Below are positions 1 to 7,453 of a stretch of DNA of 9,931 nt, in pieces (positions within the stretch are counted from its first letter, which is position 1; every line of letters starts with the position of its first letter). The DNA lies in assembly GCA_028278465.1 (NCBI GenBank), contig JANQEF010000242.1, forward strand, positions 1-9,931, given 5' to 3'. Source of the DNA: Dehalococcoidia bacterium. GTDB taxonomy: Bacteria > Chloroflexota > Dehalococcoidia > Lucifugimonadales > Lucifugimonadaceae. A program made the translations under genes and the position numbers. Under the pieces are notes generated by a model. It saw nothing but the letters and a program-made list of their open reading frames with translations. It made no database searches and was not told the DNA's origin.

Positions 1-396
<396 letters not shown>

Positions 397-463
397 ATTA
401 AGGAATCTCTGTGTGGTCTCGGAAAGTGCAGAATCAATAATCTCTTCGCTAACTGGCTTAGCC

Positions 464-587
464 TACTGAAGCTCCCTCGCGGAGCCGGCTGAACGGTGCG
501 GGGTAGAGCAGTGGCAGCTCGTCGGGCTCATAACCCGGAGGTCGCAGGTTCGAATCCTGCCCCCGCTACCAGCTCCATCCTTCAGTA
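464..587 (+). repeat. 8-bp inverted repeat bracketing tRNA-fMet
   Basis: TACTGAAG at 464-471 and its exact reverse complement CTTCAGTA at 580-587 flank the tRNA gene. In the precursor RNA they could pair into a stem that closes around the tRNA. A second small hairpin, GCTCC/GGAGC (471-475 and 481-485), sits just upstream of the tRNA and would compete with extension of the outer stem. A role in rRNA/tRNA processing is inference only; eight base pairs can arise by chance. Confidence 0.4.
497..571 (+). tRNA. initiator tRNA-fMet (CAT)
   Basis: A complete cloverleaf is visible. The acceptor stem is closed by GCGGGG/CCCCGC, the D stem is GAGC/GCTC, the T arm is GCAGG/CCTGC with loop TTCGAAT, and the encoded 3' end is ACCA. 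The anticodon loop is CTCATAA, giving CAT. Two initiator hallmarks are present: position 1 (T) faces position 72 (T) and cannot pair, and the anticodon stem ends in three consecutive G:C pairs (GGG/CCC). It is therefore the formyl-methionine initiator that IF2 and the 30S P site use, not an elongator or a lysidine-type isoleucine tRNA. It lies 100 nt after the 23S end and 40 nt before 5S, so it should be cut from the rRNA precursor. Confidence 0.95.
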
Positions 588-611
588 AACAGGCAAGCCG
601 CTATGTCACGT

Positions 612-731
612 CTCCTGGTGGTCGGAGCGTGGTGGAACCACCCGTTCCCATTCCGAACACGGAAGTGAAACGCCACAGCGCTCACGATACTGAGCCCGCA
701 AGGGTTTGGGAAAATAGGTCACTGCCAGGAG
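612..731 (+). rRNA. rrf: 5S ribosomal RNA
   Basis: This is a full-length 5S rRNA of about 120 nt. The terminal helix I is formed by CTCCTGG (612-618) and CCAGGAG (725-731). The internal landmark CCCATTCCGAACACGGAAGT, loop C and helix III of bacterial 5S, is present near 647-666. The ends are set by the helix and may be off by one or two bases. The molecule sits in the central protuberance of the 50S subunit with uL5, uL18 and bL25-type proteins. It is the last gene of the rRNA unit, and an intrinsic terminator follows 13 nt later. Confidence 0.95.
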
Positions 732-744
732 GCTAATCTCTCTC

Positions 745-776
745 AAGGGCCGGTCCAGAACCGGCCCTTTTCTTTT
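745..776 (+). terminator. intrinsic terminator of the rRNA operon
   Basis: A 10-bp perfect stem, AAGGGCCGGT (745-754) with ACCGGCCCTT (760-769), closes a 5-nt loop and runs into TTTTCTTTT. This is a textbook Rho-independent terminator, correctly placed just after 5S. Confidence 0.93.
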
Positions 777-1022
777 GCTATTTGTCCGGCCTCCGGCCAC
801 CCTCTGCGCGCATCACGGATTTCCGCTTTTGCATCGGTCATGCCGGCTCCGCCGGTGAAACTACGCGTTCGCCAATGGATGCCTGCACCGCCCGACCTTG
901 CGGTGAATGGCGGCTGGTAACGGCCATCTCGTAAATGCAACCTTGCCCGTAGCAAATTCACGAACAGCCAGGAATCGCTATACGCCACCTGGATACGGCC
1001 TACAGAAGCACCACCTCCTCAG
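777..1022. other. intergenic region without a recognised gene
   Basis: Between the rRNA terminator and the S1 promoter region I see no convincing gene on either strand. The minus-strand frames that are open here give low-complexity translations with no family resemblance. The only local structure noted is a short dyad, CCGGC-TCC-GCCGG at 843-855. One weak sigma70-like pair (TTCACG 957-962, 16 nt, TATACG 979-984) could be an upstream S1 promoter; it matches consensus at four of six positions in each box. Confidence 0.5.
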
Positions 1023-1023
1023 T

Positions 1024-1029
1024 TAGAAT
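1024..1029 (+). promoter_or_regulatory. candidate -10 box for the S1 gene
   Basis: TAGAAT at 1024-1029, in the context GTTAGAAT, matches five of six positions of the sigma70 -10 consensus. It would place the transcript start near 1036, about 42 nt before the TTG start. No good -35 is seen (TACAGA at 1001-1006 is the best at 17 nt). The same 8-mer GTTAGAAT occurs at the tRNA-Tyr promoter (9606-9613). Confidence 0.4.
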
Positions 1030-1077
1030 GGACAGAGGCACAGCCCGAGTTCATATCTAGTTGAAGGACCCATTTTT

Positions 1078-2373
1078 TTGACGACCGATAACGACACACC
1101 AGACCAGCAGGAAGAGCAGGCCGCCGCTCCCGCCGAAGGGCAGGAAGCGTCGACTGCAGTCGCCACGGCAGAGAAGCCGGCCGAGACCGACTCCGGCGCC
1201 GAACTGACGATGGCCGACCTGCTGGACCAGTACGTACCGTCGAAAGCCCTCCGCAGGGGCGAGATCATCGACGGCCGCGTGATGAGCAAGACCGGCGAGG
1301 GGCTCCTCGTCAACATCGGCTACAAGTCGGAAGGGCTTGTGCCGGGGCGCGAGATGAGGACCCTCGGTCAGGAAGGCGTCGAGGAGATCGGCGTCGGCGA
1401 CGAGATCATCGCCTACGTCATCAACCCCGAAGGCCCGGACGGCTCATCGATACTTTCGATCGACCGCGCACGCGGCGAGCAGGGCTGGCGCATCCTCGAG
1501 AAGTCGATGGAGAGCGACGAGACGGTGAAGGGCAAGATCATCGGCTCGAACCGTGGTGGCGCCGTCGTCGAATCGGAAGGCGTGCAGGGCTTCATCCCGC
1601 TTTCGCAGCTCGTCGGCCCCGCAAGGGAACTCTATGTGCCGGGCGGCGAGCCGCCCAAGGAAGGGTTCATCGGCATGGAGGTCGAGTTCAAGATCGTTGA
1701 ACTCAATCGCCGCCGCAACAGGGCAATCTTCTCCGAGCGCGCGGCGCTGCAGGCGTGGAAGCAGATACAGAAGATGCGCCTGGTCCAGGAATTGAGCGAA
1801 GGAGAGATCCGCCGCGGCCGCGTCGCTGGCATCTCCAACTTCGGCGCATTCGTAGACCTTGGTGGGGCGGATGGCCTCATTCACATCTCCGAGCTCTCGT
1901 GGGAGCCGGTGAAGTCACCCGAAGAGGTGGTGTCCGTCGGTGACGAACTCGACGTATTCATCCTTAAAGTAGACCGCGAGAACCTGAAGATCGCCCTCAG
2001 CCTCAGGCGGCTCAAGCCCGAGCCCTGGGACGAGGTCGAGACCAAGTTCTCAGTCGGACAGATCGTTGATGGCGTTGTGACGAAGCTGGCCAACTTTGGC
2101 GCCTTCGCACGTATCGACGCCGGTATTGAAGGCCTTATTCACATCTCGGAGCTGAGTCACCAGGTGATCAAGCACCCGAGGGACGTGGTGAATGAAGGCG
2201 ATGAGCTGAAACTGAAGATCATTCGGATCGAGCCTGAGCGTCGGCGCCTCGGCCTTTCGCTGAAGCAGGCGCAGGACGATGGGGAAGTGATAGACAACGC
2301 TCCCCCGGCGTCCGCCGACTCCGTCGAGGATGACGCTGGCAGCTTCGAGGAGATCTTCGAAAACAAAGACTGA
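1078..2373 (+). CDS. rpsA: 30S ribosomal protein S1
   Basis: This 431-residue protein has four S1 (OB-fold) RNA-binding repeats at about residues 60-130, 147-219, 241-310 and 324-396. The last two carry the well-preserved SNFGAFVDLG/ANFGAFARID and GLIHISELS blocks. The N-terminal ~45 residues are acidic and Ala-rich, and the C-terminal tail after 400 is acidic and probably disordered. S1 binds mRNA on the 30S subunit and aids its docking and unfolding. A four-repeat form is shorter than the six-repeat proteobacterial protein but is usual in many Gram-positive and Chloroflexota-like lineages. The start is TTG at 1078, chosen because GAAGGA (1063-1068) lies 9 nt upstream and no in-frame ATG/GTG exists between it and the upstream stop at 1024-1026. 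clpC follows after 54 bp. Genome annotations sometimes give such four-repeat proteins other S1-domain names. Confidence 0.93.
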   Translation: MTTDNDTPDQQEEQAAAPAEGQEASTAVATAEKPAETDSGAELTMADLLDQYVPSKALRRGEIIDGRVMSKTGEGLLVNIGYKSEGLVPGREMRTLGQEGVEEIGVGDEIIAYVINPEGPDGSSILSIDRARGEQGWRILEKSMESDETVKGKIIGSNRGGAVVESEGVQGFIPLSQLVGPARELYVPGGEPPKEGFIGMEVEFKIVELNRRRNRAIFSERAALQAWKQIQKMRLVQELSEGEIRRGRVAGISNFGAFVDLGGADGLIHISELSWEPVKSPEEVVSVGDELDVFILKVDRENLKIALSLRRLKPEPWDEVETKFSVGQIVDGVVTKLANFGAFARIDAGIEGLIHISELSHQVIKHPRDVVNEGDELKLKIIRIEPERRRLGLSLKQAQDDGEVIDNAPPASADSVEDDAGSFEEIFENKD

Positions 2374-2382
2374 GGCCTTGCA

Positions 2383-2409
2383 CCGCTAACACTTGTCGCA
2401 GTTAAGCGG
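2383..2409 (+). other. small hairpin between rpsA and clpC
   Basis: CCGCTAAC (2383-2390) pairs with GTTAAGCGG (2401-2409) with one bulged base and a 10-nt loop, ending 4 nt before the clpC ribosome binding site (AGGGAG, 2413-2418). There is no T tract, so it is not a standard terminator. It might affect mRNA stability or clpC translation, but it is weak. No CtsR heptad repeat or CIRCE element is seen in this gap. Confidence 0.3.
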
Positions 2410-2427
2410 CAAAGGGAGCAAGAATAG

Positions 2428-4920
2428 ATGGCTAGCAGGTTTGAAAAGTTCTCGGAACGGGCGAGGCGAGTCCTCTCGCTGGCCCAGGAAGAGGCGCAAC
2501 GGTTCAACCACAACTACATCGGCACCGAGCACATCCTGCTCGGGCTGGTGCGGGAGACCGAGGGCGGCGCAGCCAAGGTGCTCGCCAACCTCAACGTCGA
2601 GCTCGCCAAGGTGCGCTCCGCTGTCGAATTCATCATCGGCCGCGGCGAGCGCCCGACACCCGGTGAGATCGGCCTCACCCCGCGAGCGAAGAAGGTGATC
2701 GAACTGGCCGTCGATGAGGCGCGCCGGCTCGACAACCACTACATCGGAACCGTTCACCTGCTTATCGGCCTGATGCGTGAGGGAGAGGGCGTCGCCGCCG
2801 GCGTGCTCGAAAGCCTCGGCGTGACACTGGAAAAGGTGCGCGGCGAGACGAACCACATCCTGAGCCAGAGCGCGTCGCAGCCATCTGGATCATCCTCGCA
2901 GAAGCAGTCCGGCACCCGCACACCAACTCTCGATGAGCTCGGCGTCGACCTGACGCGGATGGCACGCGAAGGTCACCTTGACCCGGTCATCGGCCGCTCC
3001 TCTGAGCTGGAACGCGTGGTGCAGATCCTGTCACGTCGCACGAAGAACAACCCCGTGCTCATCGGCGAGCCGGGTGTTGGCAAGACCGCCATCGTCGAGA
3101 AGCTCGCCAAGGAGATCGTCGAAGGCGACGTCCCGCCGACGCTGGTAGGCAAGCGCGTCGTGACGCTCGACATGGGCGCTCTCGTCGCGGGCACCAAGTA
3201 CCGCGGTGAGTTCGAAGAGAGGCTCAAGAAGGTCATCGCCGAACTGAAACAGGCATCGAACTGCGTGCTGTTCATCGACGAGATGCACACGATGGTCGGA
3301 GCCGGCGCAGCGGAAGGCGCTGTAGACGCCGCAAACATCCTGAAGCCGTCGCTCGCACGCGGCGAACTGCAGGTCGTCGGCGCAACGACGCAGGACGACT
3401 ACCGCAAGTATGTCGAACGGGACCCGGCGCTTGAGCGCAGGTTCCAACCCGTCACTGTCGAGGCGCCCGACGCCATCCAGACGGTGGACATCCTCAAGGG
3501 CGTGAAGACGCAGTACGAGGAACACCACGGCCTGGAGATCACGGACGAGGCGCTGGAGATGGCGGCGCAGCTGGCGGACCGCTACATCCCTGACCGGCAG
3601 ATGCCGGACAAGGCGATCGACCTGATCGACGAAGCGGCGTCACGCGTACGCATCAAGAACAGCATCACGCCGAAGTCGCTGCGTGAGGCGCAGAAAGGCC
3701 TCGACGACATCCGGCGCGAGAAAGACTCGGCCATCTCGGGCCAGAACTACGAGACGGCTGCCGAGCTACGCGATCGCGAGCTCGAGCAGGTGACGAAGGT
3801 CGAGCAGCTCGAGGCCGAGTGGCACAAGACCAAGCCAGAGGCCAAGACCGAGGTCACGGGAGACGACATCGCTGAGGTCGTCTCCATGTGGACACACATC
3901 CCCGTGACCCGGCTCGATGTCGAAGAAAAAGAGCGCCTGATGAAGATGGAAGAGGCGCTGAAGCTGAACGTCGTCGGCCAGGACGAGGCGGTTAGCGCTG
4001 TCTCCAAGGCTGTGCGACGCGCCCGCGCCGGGTTCAAGGACCCGAAACGGCCGATCGGAGCGTTCCTCTTCCTTGGACCCACAGGTGTCGGTAAGACCCA
4101 CCTTGTGAAGAAGCTCGCCGAGTACATGTTCGGTGAGGAAGACGCCATGGTGCGGCTCGACATGTCGGAGTTCATGGAGAAGCACTCGGTCGCGAGACTG
4201 GTCGGCGCTCCTCCCGGCTACGTCGGGTTCGACGAAGGCGGCCAGCTCACCGAAGCGGTCCGCAGGCGCTCGTACTCCGTGATCCTGCTCGACGAGATCG
4301 AGAAGGCTCACCCCGACGTGTTCAACGTGCTGCTGCAGGTGTTCGAAGACGGCCACCTGACAGATGCCAAGGGCCGCAGGGTCGACTTCAAGAACACGAT
4401 CATCGTGATGACATCGAACCTTGGCTCCAGCCTGATCTCGACCAGCTCGAAGCTCGGCTTCGCATCGGCGGACGAGCAGCGGGAGGTCGAGCGAGACTAC
4501 GAGCGCATCAAGGAACGTGTGCTGGAGGCCGTGAAGGACCCGGCGAACGGGTTCCGGCCGGAGTTCCTGAACCGTATCGACGCCACAGTCGTGTTCCACC
4601 CGCTCGGCCAGGACCACATCCTCGAGATCGTGGACCTGGAGCTGAAGGAGGTTCAGGCACGGGTCCTCGAGCACGGTCTGGTGCTGCAGGTCACTGACAA
4701 GGCACGCGAGTTCCTTGGCACGACCGGCTTCGATCCCAAGATGGGAGCGCGGCCGTTGCGCAGGCTGATCCAGAACGAGGTGGAGGACAGGCTGTCTGAA
4801 GAGCTGCTGTCAGACCACTTCAAGGCCGGCGACATCGTCGAGGTGGACGTTGACGACGACGGCAACATCACCGTCTACGTGCCGAAGACGAAGAAGAAGG
4901 AAGCGGCAACGGCGGAGTAG
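2428..4920 (+). CDS. clpC: ATP-dependent Clp protease ATPase subunit ClpC
   Basis: This 830-residue HSP100 unfoldase threads substrates into ClpP. The order is: a double Clp-N repeat (about 1-145); a linker with Ser/Gln-rich residues 146-165; AAA module D1 with Walker A GEPGVGKT (213-220), pore-loop KYRG (257-260) and Walker B VLFIDE (280-285); a middle domain with a UVR-like helix (about 425-465); AAA module D2 with Walker A GPTGVGKT (550-557), pore segment GYVGFDEGG (597-605) and Walker B VILLDE (618-623); and a C-terminal D2-small domain. The tripeptide LGF at 676-678 sits where ClpP-binding loops carry [LIV]GF, so it is a proteolytic partner and not a ClpB-type disaggregase. ClpC length is normally 810-850 residues. 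The ATG start has AGGGAG 9 nt upstream. radA follows, as in the Bacillus clpC operon, but ctsR, mcsA and mcsB are absent upstream and S1 occupies their place. Confidence 0.97.
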   Translation: MASRFEKFSERARRVLSLAQEEAQRFNHNYIGTEHILLGLVRETEGGAAKVLANLNVELAKVRSAVEFIIGRGERPTPGEIGLTPRAKKVIELAVDEARRLDNHYIGTVHLLIGLMREGEGVAAGVLESLGVTLEKVRGETNHILSQSASQPSGSSSQKQSGTRTPTLDELGVDLTRMAREGHLDPVIGRSSELERVVQILSRRTKNNPVLIGEPGVGKTAIVEKLAKEIVEGDVPPTLVGKRVVTLDMGALVAGTKYRGEFEERLKKVIAELKQASNCVLFIDEMHTMVGAGAAEGAVDAANILKPSLARGELQVVGATTQDDYRKYVERDPALERRFQPVTVEAPDAIQTVDILKGVKTQYEEHHGLEITDEALEMAAQLADRYIPDRQMPDKAIDLIDEAASRVRIKNSITPKSLREAQKGLDDIRREKDSAISGQNYETAAELRDRELEQVTKVEQLEAEWHKTKPEAKTEVTGDDIAEVVSMWTHIPVTRLDVEEKERLMKMEEALKLNVVGQDEAVSAVSKAVRRARAGFKDPKRPIGAFLFLGPTGVGKTHLVKKLAEYMFGEEDAMVRLDMSEFMEKHSVARLVGAPPGYVGFDEGGQLTEAVRRRSYSVILLDEIEKAHPDVFNVLLQVFEDGHLTDAKGRRVDFKNTIIVMTSNLGSSLISTSSKLGFASADEQREVERDYERIKERVLEAVKDPANGFRPEFLNRIDATVVFHPLGQDHILEIVDLELKEVQARVLEHGLVLQVTDKAREFLGTTGFDPKMGARPLRRLIQNEVEDRLSEELLSDHFKAGDIVEVDVDDDGNITVYVPKTKKKEAATAE

Positions 4921-4950
4921 CGCTGGCAGCCGCGTTTAGATCGCAACTAA

Positions 4951-4982
4951 GAACAGGGGAGCCGTAACTGGCTCCCCTGTTC
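4951..4982 (+). terminator. perfect 13-bp hairpin after clpC, no T tract
   Basis: GAACAGGGGAGCC (4951-4963) and GGCTCCCCTGTTC (4970-4982) form a perfect 13-bp stem with a 6-nt loop, 30 nt after the clpC stop. The downstream bases are GCGTTCAGG, with no T run. It is probably the transcript end or a 3' stabiliser of the rpsA-clpC mRNA. Because the U tract is missing, intrinsic termination is uncertain and an mRNA-protecting or bidirectional role is possible. Confidence 0.65.
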
Positions 4983-5031
4983 GCGTTCAGGCGAGAGAGC
5001 CGTCAACCGACGAACGCCTGCGCCACTCGTT

Positions 5032-5061
5032 TTGCTGTTCGCGCCGGGAGAGACCGATACT
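5032..5061 (+). promoter_or_regulatory. candidate radA promoter
   Basis: TTGCTG (5032-5037) and GATACT (5056-5061) are separated by 18 nt and match the sigma70 boxes at four and four of six positions. Transcription would begin about 6-7 nt after the -10 box, that is at or next to the radA ATG at 5068. That geometry is typical of leaderless mRNAs. The -10 also lies inside a small dyad, GGAGAG (5047-5052) with CTCTCC (5060-5065). Confidence 0.45.
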
Positions 5062-5067
5062 CTCCGC

Positions 5068-6477
5068 ATGATTTCGCGCACCCGGAAGATCTCTTACGCC
5101 TGTCGAGAATGTGGCCACGTCACGCCAAAGTGGGTCGGCCAGTGCTCAAGCTGTGAGGCATGGAACAGCGTCGAGGAACAGGCCACGGCGCCGGTTGCCA
5201 ACGGCCATCGCAGCGCAGGATTGGCACAAAACAGCCAGCTGCTTCAACTGGCGAAACCGGTAGCTCTTACAGACCTTGAGATCGTCACGACCACGCGGCT
5301 GAGATCCGGCATCGCCGAACTCGACCGCGTCCTCGGTGATGGCTTCGTTCCCGGCTCAACTGTCCTGCTTGCTGGCGATCCCGGCGTAGGTAAGTCGACC
5401 CTGCTGCTGCAGTGCGCCGCCGGTGTCGCCGCCAGCTTCGGCCCCGTCATATACGCAACCGGCGAAGAGTCTCAAGAGCAGATCAAGATCAGGGCCGAAC
5501 GACTTGGCGCAGTGCACAAACGACTCCTCGTCGTGCAGACCGGCGACGTGCTTTCGCTCGGCGCGCTCGCGGAAGAGACGAAACCGTCTCTGCTCGTCGT
5601 CGACTCCATCCAGACGGCGTGGCACAGCGGCGCAGATGGCGGTCCGGGAACCATCGGCCAGGTCAGGCAGTCCGCCGCTGCGTTGGGCGAGATCGCGCGG
5701 CGAACCGGAGTTCCGGTCGTGATGACAGGCCATGTCACCAAAGACGGCGCGGTCGCAGGGCCAAAGGTCCTTGAGCACGTGGTCGACGTGGTGCTGCAGC
5801 TCGAAGGTGGGGCAGGAACGTCGTTGCGGCTGCTACGCGGATCGAAGAACAGGCACGGCGCCACCGACGAGCTGGGCGTCTTCGAGATGACCGGCGCCGG
5901 TTTGCAGGACGTCGCAGAGCCGTCTGCGATGTTCCTCTCGCAGCGGCAGCGCGGCGCCTCCGGTTCGGCTGTCGCGACCGTGATCGAAGGCACCAGGCCG
6001 CTGACGGTCGAGGTCCAGGCGCTCGTGACGCCGACCCCTGCCGCATCGCCTCGACGCACCGCTAACGGCTACGACCTGGCCCGCCTCCACCTGCTCACCG
6101 CAGTCATCAGCAAGCGCCTCAACCTGCCGCTCGGCTCCAACGACATCGTAGTCAACATCGCGGGTGGACTGAAGGTCAGTGAGCCGGCCGCCGACCTGGC
6201 CGTCGCACTGGCGATCGTCTCCAGCTACCTGGACGTGCCGGTGCGGGAAGGCTGGTCAGCCGCCGGAGAGGTGGGCCTGGGTGGAGAGCTCCGGGCTGTG
6301 CAGCAGGCCGCCCGACGGGCCGGAGAGGCGCGCCGCCTGGGCTTCGAGCGATGCCTGTTGCCCGCAGGTTGCGGCGACCTCGACACGCTGGAGCCGATGG
6401 CGTTCCGCTCAGCCACTCTCGCCGCGGCCGTCAGCGCAGCAATCCCGATCGGTGGAGCAGATTCTCCAGTTAAGTAG
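5068..6477 (+). CDS. radA: DNA repair protein RadA (Sms)
   Basis: RadA is a RecA-like ATPase that promotes branch migration of recombination intermediates. With the ATG at 5068 it is 469 residues, close to the family's usual 450-460. It shows an N-terminal zinc finger (C12xxC15 and C26xxC29), Walker A GDPGVGKS (103-110), Walker B LLVVDS (175-180), the RadA signature at 260-264 and a Lon-protease-like C-terminal domain (about 330-469). The signature reads KNRHG instead of the usual KNRFG. The frame is open to a TTG at 5032, but family proteins begin a few residues before the zinc finger, which fits the ATG at 5068. No Shine-Dalgarno is at normal distance from that ATG (GGGAG at 5046-5050 is 17 nt away), in keeping with a leaderless start. 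The clpC-radA order is shared with Firmicutes. Confidence 0.95.
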   Translation: MISRTRKISYACRECGHVTPKWVGQCSSCEAWNSVEEQATAPVANGHRSAGLAQNSQLLQLAKPVALTDLEIVTTTRLRSGIAELDRVLGDGFVPGSTVLLAGDPGVGKSTLLLQCAAGVAASFGPVIYATGEESQEQIKIRAERLGAVHKRLLVVQTGDVLSLGALAEETKPSLLVVDSIQTAWHSGADGGPGTIGQVRQSAAALGEIARRTGVPVVMTGHVTKDGAVAGPKVLEHVVDVVLQLEGGAGTSLRLLRGSKNRHGATDELGVFEMTGAGLQDVAEPSAMFLSQRQRGASGSAVATVIEGTRPLTVEVQALVTPTPAASPRRTANGYDLARLHLLTAVISKRLNLPLGSNDIVVNIAGGLKVSEPAADLAVALAIVSSYLDVPVREGWSAAGEVGLGGELRAVQQAARRAGEARRLGFERCLLPAGCGDLDTLEPMAFRSATLAAAVSAAIPIGGADSPVK

Positions 6478-6501
6478 TGACTGCACCACACCTCTGCTCC
6501 C

Positions 6502-6534
6502 TGTGCAATGGCACAATTAGTGCTCAATGGCACT
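6502..6534 (+). promoter_or_regulatory. twin dyads and direct repeat at the larE start
   Basis: Two small dyads lie in tandem. The first is TGTGC-AATG-GCACA (6502-6515); the second is AGTGC-TCAATG-GCACT (6519-6534). They share the 9-nt direct repeat CAATGGCAC (6506-6514 and 6525-6533), and their centres are 18 bp apart. The second dyad carries the larE ATG (6527-6529) in its loop. No Shine-Dalgarno precedes this ATG, and a -10-like CACAAT lies at 6512-6517. The layout suggests an operator or an RNA control element, but no regulator is identified. Confidence 0.4.
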
Positions 6535-7384
6535 TAAAGCTCCAATTTCGCAGCCGCTGCACGACCTGTCCCGTAAAGAAGCGCTCCTCGAAGACGCTCT
6601 GGGGCAGCTTGGCAGCGTGATCGTCGCCTACTCGGGCGGCGTCGACTCAGCGCTTGTCATGGCCGTAGCGCACCGCGTGCTTGGCGAGCGTGCGGTGGCG
6701 GTCACGGCGTCGTCGCCCTCCGTCGCACCTGAAGAGCTTGAGGCAGCCTCGAAACTTGCCGAGTCTCGCGGATGGCGGCACATTGTCGTCTCGACAAGCG
6801 AGATCGAGGACGAGCGGTATGTGGTGAACGATGGCCGCCGCTGCTTCTTCTGCAAATCGGAGCTATACGCTCGCCTCCAGGAGCTGGCCGGCGAGCTGGG
6901 CATCAGCTACATCGCCAACGGCACCAACACCGACGACCTCGGCGATTACCGGCCGGGGCTCGAAGCGGCGGCGAACGCCGAGGTCAGGAGTCCGCTGATC
7001 GAGGCGGACATTAACAAGGAAGAGGTCCGGCGACTCGCACAGCTAGATGGCCTGCCGGTCTGGGACAAGCCTGCCCAGCCGTGCCTCGCCTCCCGCATCC
7101 CCTACGGCACGCCGGTCTCCGTCGACTCCATGCGTATGATCGCCACGGCAGAGCGCGGCCTGCGCGGCCTAGGCTTCCGGGTCGTCAGGGTGAGGCACTA
7201 CGGCGAGAAGGCGCGCGTGGAACTGCCGCTCGAAGACATCGCACGGTTCGAGTCTGCGGACATCCGCGAGCAGGCCGAGAGGCTTATCCTTGACGCTGGC
7301 TATCGTGAGGTCGAGCTCGACAGCCGAGGGTTCCGCTCCGGCAGCCTGAACGACGCCCTGAAGTCGGCGCCGCAGACCTCCTGA
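6527..7384 (+). CDS. larE: ATP-dependent sacrificial sulfur transferase LarE
   Basis: LarE adenylates and then sulfurates the carboxylates of pyridinium-3,5-biscarboxylate mononucleotide, a middle step in making the nickel-pincer nucleotide of lactate racemase-type enzymes. The 285-residue protein has the PP-loop SGGVDS (36-41), the RCFFCK block (105-110), NGTNTDD (131-137) and PCLASRIPYG (185-194), all typical of the family. Exactly three cysteines occur: C106, C109 and C186. C186 sits in the block that holds the sacrificial Cys176 of Lactiplantibacillus LarE. The CxxC plus distal C pattern resembles the [4Fe-4S]-dependent type known from Thermotoga, so this enzyme may use a cluster instead of destroying its own cysteine; that is inference. 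Downstream, larC starts 69 nt after the stop. larB and larA are not in the window. The ATG start lacks an obvious ribosome binding site. Confidence 0.93.
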   Translation: MALKAPISQPLHDLSRKEALLEDALGQLGSVIVAYSGGVDSALVMAVAHRVLGERAVAVTASSPSVAPEELEAASKLAESRGWRHIVVSTSEIEDERYVVNDGRRCFFCKSELYARLQELAGELGISYIANGTNTDDLGDYRPGLEAAANAEVRSPLIEADINKEEVRRLAQLDGLPVWDKPAQPCLASRIPYGTPVSVDSMRMIATAERGLRGLGFRVVRVRHYGEKARVELPLEDIARFESADIREQAERLILDAGYREVELDSRGFRSGSLNDALKSAPQTS

Positions 7385-7453
7385 GCCGGCGCCAGGTTCC
7401 GTGTTGTCTGACGCAGGCCGATCTTCCATCTAGCGAACCGGGAAGGCGACGGA

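Noticed and set aside
606..800. Minus-strand frame over 5S rRNA
   Set aside because: It covers the 5S gene and its terminator and has no family likeness.
743..988. Minus-strand frame between 5S and S1
   Set aside because: It runs into the terminator hairpin and has an arbitrary composition; no ribosome binding site or motif supports it.
3766..4674. 302-codon minus-strand frame inside clpC
   Set aside because: It is a GC-rich codon-bias shadow of clpC; the + strand product is unambiguous.
5032..5067. TTG at 5032 as the radA start
   Set aside because: It adds 12 residues not typical of RadA, lies in the proposed -35 box and has no ribosome binding site; the ATG at 5068 fits the family.
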